A DNA stretch of 64,000 nt, taken from Gymnopilus junonius (lineage: Eukaryota > Basidiomycota > Agaricomycetes > Agaricales > Galerinaceae). The notes below the pieces were generated by a model that searched no databases, was not told the origin of the DNA, and saw only the letters and a program-made list of their open reading frames with translations. The stretch spans positions 1-64,000 of the forward strand of contig JADNYJ010000062.1 of the NCBI GenBank assembly GCA_015501075.1. Reading direction: 5' to 3'. The translations under genes and the position numbers were made by a program. Numbering within the stretch: position 1 is the stretch's first letter; each line of letters begins with the position of its first letter. This document shows, piece after piece, positions 1 through 9,836 of the stretch.

Positions 1-377
1 AGCGGCTTGTCTCTTCCCATCTCATACTTCAACTTGCCAACTTTCTCGATGATACCTTTCCCTTCTTCAATTCTCTTCTTCAGATCTTCCTTATCCGCAT
101 CACTTGCTGCGCTGACCTGCAGGGATAAATTATGAGATGCTTTGTAAAGAGTGTCGACTACTCCAGTAAGAATGATCGGCCATCGCTTTACAACTGTGTC
201 GTATCTGGAGTCAAGTTCATCGCAATGCAAGAGATGTACTTTAGGAAATTCACACTCACGAGAACCTAAAATGGGCAATGACACTTATGTTGAGACTTGT
301 CTTCATACATGAGCTTATGCATCCTACCCAGATTTATCCGTTGGATCATAAGGGGGGTATGGAGGTGAAAAAGGCAT
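1..377 (-). CDS. DUF89 / ARMT1-like damage-control phosphatase, 5' part only
   Basis: This is the amino-terminal part of a protein running off the left edge. Exon 1 (328-377) starts at ATG 377-375 and encodes MPFSPPYPPYDPTDKSG. An intron (205-327, GTAGGA...CCAG) follows, and exon 2 starts at 204 with YDTVVKRWPIILTGVVDTLY. Further on the peptide reads EEGKGIIEKVGKLKYEMGRD. The proline/tyrosine-rich start, the VKRWPIIL block and the LKYEMGRD block are those I recognise from fungal members of the DUF89 family, metal-dependent phosphatases acting on damaged phosphometabolites such as sugar phosphates; the human relative is ARMT1. The metal-binding catalytic core lies beyond the window, so activity cannot be judged. 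It may be continuous from 204 to 1, or one more short intron could lie near the CAG/GT at about 111. The BolA-like gene lies just upstream in the same orientation, 248 bp away. Confidence 0.75.
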
Positions 378-624
378 GTTTCCTGAAGGTGACTGAAGGT
401 AAAGAAAGAAACTATCGGACAGTCGGAACCACCTGATTTCGGGCCGTTCAAACCGGTCCATTCCAGGTTGAATGATACTAAGACTCGAGATTTCGGTCAA
501 ATCCCAAGAAATTGCATGTATATATAATGTTTAGAAGTTCACCAGACAAGAAGCACAGAATTTAGAGAAAGATGCCAGCATATTTAATTTCTGTCCAGAT
601 TGAAGCTCAGGCCCGTGACAAGAC

Positions 625-1051
625 TCAAGACATCCTTGTTTGAAGGTCCTCATACTGTTTCGGGGTATAGGTTTTCTAATCCAACAGAGAGTAAGACTAC
701 AATTAAGATCCAAAACCAATAGATATGCTTGCCTGCGAAAATGCGTGCATCTGAGCGATTTGGTCCTTCAGAAGTTCGTTCACTGGAATAAACTATTTAT
801 GATTCTGGCGAAGTACAGTCAATGAGATTGTCTACCCATGCGGTGCCGCTGCAGGGTCGTCTTCTTCTCAAAGGCCTTGTTACAAATTATGAAGTTGAAG
901 GAGAAGGCAGAAATGAAACATGACTTACGTCGCTGACGAGAACAATAGCATAGCTTTCGCCGCAGCCGCTTGACTGGTCTTCAATCTCAAGATGGGTAAC
1001 AGGAATTGCTCTTTTGATAGCCTTTTCGAGGGCGATGGTGTCTATGGGCAT
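625..1051 (-). CDS. BolA-like protein (BolA2/Fra2 type), four exons, complete
   Basis: Four exons (929-1051, 836-875, 733-782, 625-675) give an 87-residue protein, the usual length for cytosolic BolA proteins. It has the family signatures in order: PVTHLEIEDQSSGCGESY, the LQRHRMVNELL helix, and MHAFSQKTYTP near the end. BolA2/Fra2 proteins pair with monothiol glutaredoxins (Grx3/Grx4 type) to bind a [2Fe-2S] cluster and relay cellular iron status; the histidines in RHR and MHAF are in the conserved positions. The start ATG at 1051 is chosen because the reading upstream does not look like BolA and the protein then begins like its relatives. Exon phases are consistent throughout (0, 1, 0). Introns 1 and 2 are GT-AG; the third (676-732) begins GC (GCAAGC) and ends AG. 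The gene is colinear with the DUF89 gene downstream. Confidence 0.9.
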
Positions 1052-2217
1052 AGCGCCTGTCGAGGGAGGGATGCAGAGTGACGAGTGAGTGCGAAGGTGG
1101 AGAGCTATCTCATCTGATAAGATCCAGCAGCTTATATAATGATGGTGTGTAAGCACCGGCATTTTTAAACCATCCTTCCTTGCTTTGCACTCTCAGCCCA
1201 GGCTACGTCTTGGGATAAAGACTCGCAGTTATTTCGGTGACTCGAGTGGCCGTACAAACTTCAGTCAGGCTAGCGCTGCCATGGTGTTGTTCTGGTACCT
1301 GTTGACCACTCCAGTCGTGAACTATGTCGCCAAACTGCGACCTGACAATATTCACGGTTTTTCGCTGTCATTATGACTTGCCATATCATATCCGTAATGC
1401 TTCCTGCTATGTACGGCTCTTAAAATTTGCAACACGGTGTTGCCTGTCTTTCACGAATCTTTGAATACCCCAGGAAATTGAAGTCTGGGTTCATACTAGC
1501 TAGAGCTCGTGGCTTTGGCTGCCAGTGGGCACTGCTAAGCGCACGAACTGTCAACTATTATCTGACCATTATCCATATATACGAACTTCCAGGCAACATC
1601 ACTGTCAATACTTCTCCCAGCATGCACCGTTCCTGGCGATTCGACAAACCTAACGCGTCTGCTTGACACTCATGTAGACATTGTCATGCTGCATTCCTGG
1701 CTCAAATCGGCTTTCGCCGACTACACAAAGGTTTTTCTTCTACCGCATGTCATACCATGACTTTACAATTTTTTCTCTGGAAGAAAGCTTCAGCAACGGT
1801 GAGTCTGTTTCCTGTCTACTTCCGTTTCAACTCCCTTATCAGCTCCTGTGAGCCGATGACCGAATTCAGGCAGAAGCCCCACGAGTACTCCGTGCATATC
1901 GGGTACAAGAGTTTCTGCAGAATGCATCTCATTAAATAGCGTCTGCAACTGTTCTTTGCCTACTCTTTGATGAGTTCTCTATGCGAAAACTATGTCATGG
2001 ACGTGCATGTGCGCTTCTCCAAAATGGTCAAACCTCTTAGATTCTTTGATTTTTCCTACTATTTCAGTCTATCTGGAGTCAGCTTATCTATGTCCGTCCC
2101 ATATGCGACACCACCGTACGATAACCAAATGAAATTCAAATTCCCCCCTTCTTAACTGTTTCCCGCGTTCTTGCATTCCCAGGTTTACTTGAACTACGAA
2201 CAACGTCGATCGCTGCG
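1052..2217. other. Intergenic stretch without a recognised gene
   Basis: This 1.2-kb interval separates the BolA-like gene (leftward) from the permease (rightward), so it must hold two divergent promoters. Open frames here are short (60-91 codons), lack similarity I recognise and do not splice into a family. The part just before 2218 is pyrimidine-rich, as is common before starts in mushroom genes. Confidence 0.5.
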
Positions 2218-4390
2218 ATGAGGCTTCAGCTCTCCAATTGGGCCCTCGATAACCAGAGGCCTTCCAAGTTCGGCCCATCTTCGAGATGGAGCAATCACGA
2301 TATGGACCCCGTTGTCCCGGAAGAACGGACGTGGAGAACTTGGGACTTCATCGCCTATTGGATCTCTGATGCTACGAATGCAGCCGTGTGGCAGCTGGCT
2401 AGCTCTATGTTGGCTGTTGGCCTTTCATGGCGACAGGCCCTTCCGGCAATAGCAGTTGGGAACACTATCATTGCAGTGTGTCTATTACCATCACTGACAG
2501 TAATTCGCCTTCTCATGACTCTATCTATCAGATGGTCATGGTTCTCAATGGCACAATCGGTGCTAGACTACATGTAGCCTTCCCGGTCCTGAATCGTTCA
2601 TCATTCGGTTTCTGGCTCAGTTACTTTAGTGTGGTTAGCCGTGTAGTTCTTTCCATGTTCTGGTTTGGAGTGCAGGTATGGTTTCATAATACGTCGTCTA
2701 GTACAACTTATAAATGATAACAGACATTCACAGGATCCGAATGTGTCTACCAAATGTTAAAGGCTATCTGGCCTTCTACTGCGCGCATACCTAACCACTT
2801 GCCTGAATCGGCCAACATTACTACCGTTGGTCAGTCTCTCTATTGTTGCTATATCCAAACAACTAGATGAACTTTTTCTCGATAGGTATAATGTGCTACT
2901 TCGTCTACTGGGCACTCCAATTTCCTCTGATGTTCGTATCTCCTCAGAATATTCGACACTTTTTCACCGTCAAGGGAATCGTCGTTCCTATTGCCTGGTT
3001 GAGTATCTTGATCTGGTCCTTCGTCAAGGTTCCAGCCAAGACTAGCCTGGATCCTCTCCATACCAATTTGAGCGGGAGTAAACTCAGCTGGGCGTGGCTG
3101 AGTGCATTGAATAGCGCATTGGGCATCTATGCCACGCTTGCCGTTAATATTCCTGATTTCACTGTGAGCTTCGTGTTTCTGGAGTTCATCCCGATGCTGA
3201 ACTCTGTTAATTTGTGACAGCGTTACGCTAAGAACGAGAGGGCGTGAGTTTACTTTATGTGCTAGTCAAAACCTCCAGCCTCACCTTAGAACCTAGCCAA
3301 TTCGTCCAAATTATTGTCATTCCCGTCGCATTTACACTTATCGGTTTCGCTGGTGAGTAGCCTCAAATGCTGCTTACTTTTGGGGCACAATCAATCTTTG
3401 CTTATGGTTGCTAGGAATTGCCGTAACTTCAGCAGGAGCAGTCCTCTATGGAGAGGTCTTGTGGGATCCGCTCCGTCTCATTGATAAATGGGACAACAGG
3501 GCCGCAGCCTTCTTTGCATCCTTCAGCTTCATCCTGGCAACTATTGGCACGAACATCTCCGCCAACAGTCTCAGCGCTGCGAATGATATGACCGTTTTGT
3601 TTCCTAGATATATAAACATAAGGCGCGGACAAGTTATCTGCGCTCTGATAGGTGGTTGGGTTCTCTGTCCATGGGAAATTTTGGTGTCCGCACCTGGTTT
3701 CCTATCTTTCATGTCAGGCTATACTGTTTTTCTGGGTCCTTTTGCGGGGATGTAAGTGTGTACATTTATTTAAAAACGACTCGCTCATGTTCTTTAACTA
3801 CAGCATGGTCGTTGACGTGCGTTTTCTTTCAGTCTAGTTGATGACCTTGAACGTTCTACTGATGGAGATTGAAACAGTATTGGCTTGTCCACAAAGGCAA
3901 AGTAGACGTCCCTGCGATGTATGACCCGTATGGTAGATACCGCTATTGGAATGGGATTGTATGTCGTTGTTTCCCTGATTCCTAAAGTTCTTGTTAAACG
4001 AAATCTATATAGAATTGGCGAGCAGCTGTTGCATTACTAGTTTCTATTACCCCAACCCTCCCAGGCTTGATCAACAATATCAACTCAAAAATTGACGTAG
4101 GAAATGCGTCGTTTCTTTTCAACGTTTCTTGGTTATACGGGGTACGTTCTGACCACGCCTGTTGTGTCTTGTACGGCTCAATAGTATTATGTTAGTTTTT
4201 CTGTGCCGGAAGTGTCTTTTTAATCCTTTCAAAAGCCTTTCCCGCCAGGGAAACCTTCTTGGATAAGGCGATCCTCGGCGACGATGATACCCGGAGTGCA
4301 TCTGCCGAGGAAGTATCCAACACAAGCGTAGATGAAAAGGATAAGCATAATGGATCAGTGTCAAGTCTGAACGGAATTAGCTCAGAATAG
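2218..4390 (+). CDS. NCS1-family permease (uracil/allantoin/cytosine-purine type)
   Basis: A multi-exon gene for a plasma-membrane nucleobase or allantoin symporter of the Fur4/Dal4 branch of NCS1. Exon 1 (2218-2475) reads SRWSNHDMDPVVPEERTW, then WDFIAYWISDATNAAVWQLA and LSWRQALPAIAVGNTII, the hallmark first membrane helices. Exon 2 (2532-2675) has VMVLNGTIGARLHVAFPVLN and SSFGFW. Later exons carry IMCYFVYWALQFPLMFVSPQ, AGIAVTSAGAVLYGEVLWDP, GTNISANSLSAANDMTVLFP, VDYWLVHKGKVDVPAMYDP and YRYWNGINWRA, ending in a hydrophilic tail with stop at 4388-4390. Nearly all transporter signatures are present and in order, and I saw no stop that splicing does not remove. A short exon around 3221-3243 (RYAKNER) and the junction to about 3293 are the least certain. 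Substrate cannot be set from sequence alone; uracil, uridine and allantoin carriers are close. It starts at 2218 because this ATG directly precedes the conserved tail. Confidence 0.9.
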
Positions 4391-6476
4391 GTATTTAGAC
4401 TGTAGGAAAGTTGTAAAGGCTTCCCTTTTCCTATTAAACGAAAGTCATATTTTTATAATTGGTCGTGAAATGATTGATTGGGATATATTCGGGCTCGGAA
4501 ACTTTTATGGCTCATTGGAAAGTACATCATGGTAGGTCTTTATTCAAAATCCATAACCTGTCTGTGCTCATATTTGTCTTTATTACTCTATATCCAGAAT
4601 AAGTGCTGAGTAGGATGCTAATCAAAGTCCTTGGTTCAGAAAGCGTCAACACCACCATCCCTTCCCGTGAACGTCCTTCTGCTAATGTTTTTTCCGGGTC
4701 TGGCAGTTGCCAGTACCTCGTCCATGTATTTGTTAGCTGTCAATGCCAGGTACCTCGACGTCTTGCCCAGCCGTTCGATAATTTTTTTCCGTCTTTTACT
4801 CAGGGTAGTCTAAGTATCTGAGAAAACAGCCTACTACTGCTCAGATCTCAGAGGTTATCTACATTACCAGTTTCTTAACAGTATGGGTGCTTCTTGTCTA
4901 CGCTTTGGACTATGCATAGTAATCGGATCTGCATTAATGACAGTCTACTGACGACAAATGCTTCACATGCTACTTGAAGGTGGCCGATGACTGAGCGGCT
5001 TATTCTTGAGATTGCACCTTGTTATGTGTGGCGTTCTTCGCGTCCTCGGTGATTAATGTTGCTCATTCAGGCTCCCTCGCTGACTAGTAATTTAAATTAT
5101 AGTGCAAATGTACTATCTATTGGAAAGAAGATTCAAGGTGCTGCAATCAAGCAAAAATGTAGTAAAATCCTACTAATTGAACTCCTCAAAGTTCGAACTG
5201 TACTGCACAATATTCACCTGAGCTTTTCTCAATAATGTGTAACTCTCGAGCATAGTTCATTAGCTCAAAAAGATGCTCATTGAGTCATTGCTAATTCCGT
5301 CGGCCCAATGAGACTTGTAGGCAGGACGCTATAGACAATGCGCTGTCATGAAACTTAAGAAGCGCTCTTGATTACCTTTGGTCGACTCGGCCTTTTATTG
5401 TTATTACCTTACTCGCAATACTCTAGCTCTGCGCAACTTATTTTCTAACTGAAGATGGAATACACGCGTAAGTTATGATGACCCACTTTAACTAATAATC
5501 GAACTGGTCTCTTGTTCGTTTTACTTAAGGTTGAAGCTCAAAGCCTTTACCATGAAGATGATTACCAGTGAACATCGGGCAATTTTAGTCTTGTGGTCCT
5601 GAGTGTTGCTAAATTTTTATCCACATGCAACTCCTGTAGTTGCTTAACTCCGTAGTTCATGGAGCAGGTTAGGGTTGGTTTTTGCTCAGCACAAAAGGGA
5701 AAATGTGGCGCACCTTGAGCGCCACCGCTGCTATTCTTAGAACCACTGCTCCACCCACTGACGTGCTTCTTTGCCGCCGAAAGTTTATGTATCAACACTG
5801 CGTAAATTCACACGTTTGGCTGGAGCACTTTGTATTCGTGTTTAAATGTACCTGGTGGTTGGAGATGACTCGGAGGGAAATTTTATTTCTTCTTTGATCG
5901 GGTGCTTGGAAATGCTAATGAACTGAAACAACTAGTCAATTTTAAAGGGGAATTACGTAGGACTACTCTTCAGCCATACATTCCTAGAGCACACATAACA
6001 TATTATGCTTTACTCGTGAATCGGAGTACCACATTGATTTGAAGTTGAACTTCCAGTCATTAGCCCCGAGACGTCGTGCAACCCGCTTTGAAATTTAATA
6101 TAATGGCACAATAGTGGACTCTATCAGCCGCCCTTGGAAGATATTGGTATGCCAGAGTGTCACCAAGTGTTGGAGATCAATCTGCCATTTAGTGGTAGAT
6201 TCGAGAGCTTATTAATTAGTAAATTTCTTAGTAATCCTTTTCTGTAGTTAACACTAGAATATTGTAGATATATTATAGCTACGTATATAAGAGCTCTGTA
6301 GCAGCTAAGAATACTATGCTATTCACCTAAGTAATCCCAACACCAAGAAATTGTAAGGATCAAACTTTACGACGTTACCTAAATCGCCAAAGTCCGGAGC
6401 AATACTTAATTCAACAGACAGGCACAATTTAGCTCAGGATTGAGAGACGGAGGGAATCTTTTCTTTACCCACAGTT
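4391..6476. other. Gene-poor AT-rich interval
   Basis: About 2.1 kb between the permease and the first fruit-body protein copy. Frames are short and interrupted. A 4.6-4.8 kb stretch has overlapping frames of 60-72 codons with hydrophobic content but no family I recognise. A perfect 7-bp stem (GTGGCGC / GCGCCAC, 7-base loop) lies near 5704-5724. I see no supportable gene. Confidence 0.45.
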
Positions 6477-6484
6477 TATATAAA
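6477..6484 (+). promoter_or_regulatory. TATA box of fruit-body protein copy 1
   Basis: TATATAAA lies about 75 bp before the decayed start region of copy 1. The second copy has TATAAAGA at a near-identical distance (77 bp) from its ATG, so the pair looks like retained core promoters of duplicated genes. Confidence 0.5.
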
Positions 6485-6550
6485 GGGTTACAGGTCGTTT
6501 GAGTCCAATCACCTCCACTTGAACAACTGGCCGTAACATCCAGCTACCAT

Positions 6551-7330
6551 ACATTTCGATCAGTTATTTATCGCCGCCTCTGCGCTTGCCATCTCCGGCA
6601 AATTTCCGGAGTGACCAGTTGGAGGGGTTACCAAAGAGGCCGATATCTATTTCTCCCTCGGGTTCAACTTGATTCCGTCCAACAAGTACAATTCTCCTCT
6701 TGCCCCTTGGAAGAAAGGAGCAAAACCGGGATGGTACTATAGCAGTAAACCTTTTGCGTTTCCGGATGTTCCATGCCTAAATGGCGTAAGTTAGCCTAAC
6801 TTTGTACACAATAATTCCTTTTTCTAAACCAATTATAGGTTCTTTGCAAGGTTTTGGAGTGCTTCCCCCATTCACTTCAATGCCCAAAAAAACCTCATCC
6901 ACAAGCTAGCGATGGGTACTTTTCGACGTTCAAGAACCTTACAGGTGCTACTTGGGCCGACGATTATCTGACTTTTGGGTTAGTCGACACGTGAGAGGTA
7001 AGATAGTCCAAGAATTTGGTGGCTCGGGGTTCATAACTTTGGAAATATACTGCAAAAGTATGTGCGACAATGTCGCTGGTTGTAATTTCGTCAACGGTAA
7101 GCTCGATCATTTCTTCCCCAATCCCATCCTGACTCAATCCAATAAGCGTACCACAATTTAATGGAAAGGACGGAAGCACGCAGCTGACTTGTTCTTTGTT
7201 CTCGAAGTGCCACGACCCCTCCACAGCAGACAATCGTGGTGGTCAAAGCCAACCAAATGGGTCTGTAAACTATATCATCAACTCTGATGGGTTCTGTAAG
7301 AATGGCGGAAAAGTCAGTGACCCCAAGTAG
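6551..7330 (+). pseudogene. Fruit-body-specific secreted protein, copy 1, decayed
   Basis: Matches copy 2 at 8825-9609 and a mushroom family of small secreted proteins abundant in fruit bodies. Readable blocks in order are GFNLIPSNKYN, PWKKGAKPGWYYS, FPDVPCLNG, FSTFKNLTGATWADDYLTFG, CKSMCDNVAGCNFVN and LTCSLFSKCHD, then NSDGFCKNGGKVSDPK and a stop at 7328-7330. The CxxMCxxxxGCxFVN core is the cysteine-rich PAN/apple-like part. Lesions: no ATG where copy 2 begins, a TGA soon after the signal-peptide-like stretch (about 6615), a TGA just after the LVDT block (about 6991), and a one-base loss in the last exon around 7160. Introns lie at the same places as in copy 2. It should not make a full protein. 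Confidence 0.75.
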
Positions 7331-8747
7331 GACGCTTTCGAACACCTCGCCCATGTCAGTTGACATTCGTTGTATTGGCCTTGAGTGTTCGAATTCAATG
7401 TGCCTGATCATCTGAGTTAAAAGGTGGAAATCAGGCCAGGGACTGACCAGCCTATTCCGTAAGCAATGACCGATATTCAAGATTCAAGGATACCTTAGCA
7501 GAATCCGACTTATCTCGTCCCGTCTCCTTCTACTCGCCCTAAGCTCCCGGTCCCCTGAGTCTCATCCGATCAAACAAGAATCAAGTGTGGCCGCATGCAC
7601 TCAAACATATAAGTACTAGTGGTAGAACAACGTCAAACGATCCAGAGCCTGTCGACTCGGCTGTCGTGTATTGATTGGTCGGACAGGTCGAGGGCATCGC
7701 AAAACGCGGGTATGTTCAATTTCAAATTCCCCAGATTCGATCAAACTTAGTGGTGACATTCTGAGCATGCGGTCGCAGAATGTCCAAATCCATTGTCCAA
7801 TGATTGGATCCATGACTAGCGGAGAAATTTTTTTACTCCGGTGTGTAATTCCACACCGAGCTATGTGCGCAGAGAGAAGGTACCGGAAGATCTGAGCAGA
7901 GTAGTCGCTCAGCGCTCAGGCTCTCTGAAGAGGAGCCAGGGCGAGGATATCGACACAGGATTGAGCTGGTAACGGAACACAAGGTGATCACATCAAGAGT
8001 CCAGACCAATGATGGACTTGTGCCTGTCTGTGGGAAGACCAATAATACTCTTTCTCAATGTCATTTCTCATCACTTTTCAACACACTCGCCACCCCATTC
8101 GAGGATTTCGCTGTCCAGAGCACCATGATCGCCCAATTCCATCCATATTTATAACACGGCCAGCATTCGCCACGACCTGCTTGGCACGGCGAAGCATTCC
8201 ATCAGTGGGGTTTGAAGGGCGATGGATAGCAGTCTGTACATGGCACATTTGTCTAGGTCTGTCAGGAACCCTCTGGCCGAAGACACGCTTCCGACCTTGG
8301 ACACCTTCTGTCCCTTAATTCGTGGTCCTCAGCTCGCTTTTGGCATTTTACTTCTCATTGGGGGTCTACTCCAAGATCGCAGTCAAGGTGAGGCAGTTTT
8401 TTAGTAACATCTTACTTGGAGCCAAACTGAGGAAAGTCCTTCGCTAAAGTGCGGAACAATTTTTCAGGTGCCACAGCGCGACGCGTCGATATTCCGGACG
8501 CGTTATGTACGAACACCCCGGATCAATTGATTAATTCCCTTGTGTGTCAGTACGTCTGACGGCGTGAGGGAGAAAAGTACAACTTTGCGCGTTCAATATA
8601 ACAACTCTCAAGGCAGAAGGACGGCAGAAGCACTATTTTTCAGCAAGGAGGTGCCTTGATAGCGAGGCAGAAGGAAGGCCCCGAAAATGGAACGTTTCAT
8701 CTTTGCGAAATTCCCTTGTTATTGGCGTCCAGACATGCCTTCGTCAG
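7331..8747. other. Spacer between the two fruit-body protein copies
   Basis: About 1.4 kb without a recognised gene. Open frames of 60-86 codons occur on both strands between 7.6 and 8.4 kb but show no domain, no convincing splice partners and no similarity to neighbours. It presumably contains the upstream region of copy 2. Confidence 0.45.
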
Positions 8748-8755
8748 TATAAAGA
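8748..8755 (+). promoter_or_regulatory. TATA box of fruit-body protein copy 2
   Basis: TATAAAGA lies 77 bp before the ATG at 8825, matching the arrangement upstream of copy 1. Confidence 0.5.
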
Positions 8756-8824
8756 GGTCTGAAGTTCGCCCTGGTTCGACAGCTGCTACAGCCCACATTT
8801 CAGTCTCGAATCAACTCTTGAGAT

Positions 8825-9609
8825 ATGCGCTTCACTACTCTCTTTGCTGCCGTCACTGCTGCAGTTTCCGGGGTGGCTTCCATCTCACTCCCCCGGTAGT
8901 AACCAGCGAACTCGACCTTTTTAATCTTATCGGCTTCAACCTGACTGCTTCCAACAATTTCAATTCCCCTTCCCCCTTGGCACCCTCAAGGACAACCTGG
9001 GTGGTACTTTGGAGGCACCCCATTCCTCTTTCCAGACATCCCCTGCCTCAACGGAGTAGGTTAACTAGAAACTATATCTGGAAAAACATACTTATATGTG
9101 ATCACCACAGATCCTTTGTCTATTTTGGACTTCTTCCCCTATGCACTTCATTGCCCCAAGAGCTCCCGCCACCACCTCCCAATGACGGATACTTCCCCAC
9201 TTTCAAGAATCTCACTTGGCTACTCAGGCTGCCGATTTCCAGACCTTCGGTCTAGTTGATACTGAAGCCGGTATGTAGTAATTGATTATTTTTTCGTTTG
9301 AATCCAGTTTAACTCTTTGAACGTAGATTGCAAGGCTATGTGCAACAGCGTTTCAGGCTGTAACTTTGTCAATGGTAAAGTTTAACAATGTCAGAATCAT
9401 TGCAAAATTGACCGACATGAACAGCCTATCACGACGTCAATGGCAAGGGAGGAAGCACTCAGTTGACTTGCTCTCTTTTTACGTCATGCCACGACGCATC
9501 TACCGCAGACAACTGCGGTGGTCAGACCCAGTCCAGCGGTCTCGTCGACTTTATCATAGACTCAGATGGATTCTGCAAGAATGGAGCGAAAGTAGCTGAT
9601 GCAAACTGA
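8825..9609 (+). pseudogene. Fruit-body-specific secreted protein, copy 2, frame broken
   Basis: Begins MRFTTLFAAVTAAVSGVASI, a clear secretion signal, at ATG 8825. Family blocks follow: SELDLFNLIGFNLTAS, PWHPQGQPGWYFGG, FPDIPCLNG, PPPPPNDGYFPTFKNLT, ATQAADFQTFGLVDTEA, CKAMCNSVSGCNFVN, GGSTQLTCSLF, VDFIIDSDGFCKNGAKVADA, stop 9607-9609. Three introns are visible, in the same places as copy 1. Three frame changes interrupt it: one base short in a run of five C near 8890, one base extra in a second C-run near 8970, and a shift between the KNLT and ATQAAD blocks near 9223. The first two compensate each other. Because they fall in homopolymers they could be assembly errors and the gene could be real; if genuine, the protein is lost. 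Role unknown; the family is secreted and linked to fruiting. Confidence 0.7.
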
Positions 9610-9836
9610 TTGGTTTGGTCGTGGAATTAAAATCAGGATTTCACTTGCTTGTGGCATTGGTTGATTTTGTGGTACATTTAGGTTTGGGTCAGTGTCGTAG
9701 TCATGTACCATTGGACAATTTCAAATGAAGTAGAATTCGATTTACAGTTACAACAGTCATGATTACGCGAGCGAGTGAAACTGCAATATCCGCGGAGGTA
9801 CAAAAAGGAGCCCTTATAAATACATGAATGTGTGGC

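Noticed and set aside
5704..5724. Perfect 7-bp hairpin as a terminator or ncRNA
   Set aside because: Isolated, no T-run or gene context, and a stem this short is expected by chance.
7616..8404. Several 60-86 codon frames between fruit-body copies
   Set aside because: No homology, no consistent splicing, frames on both strands.
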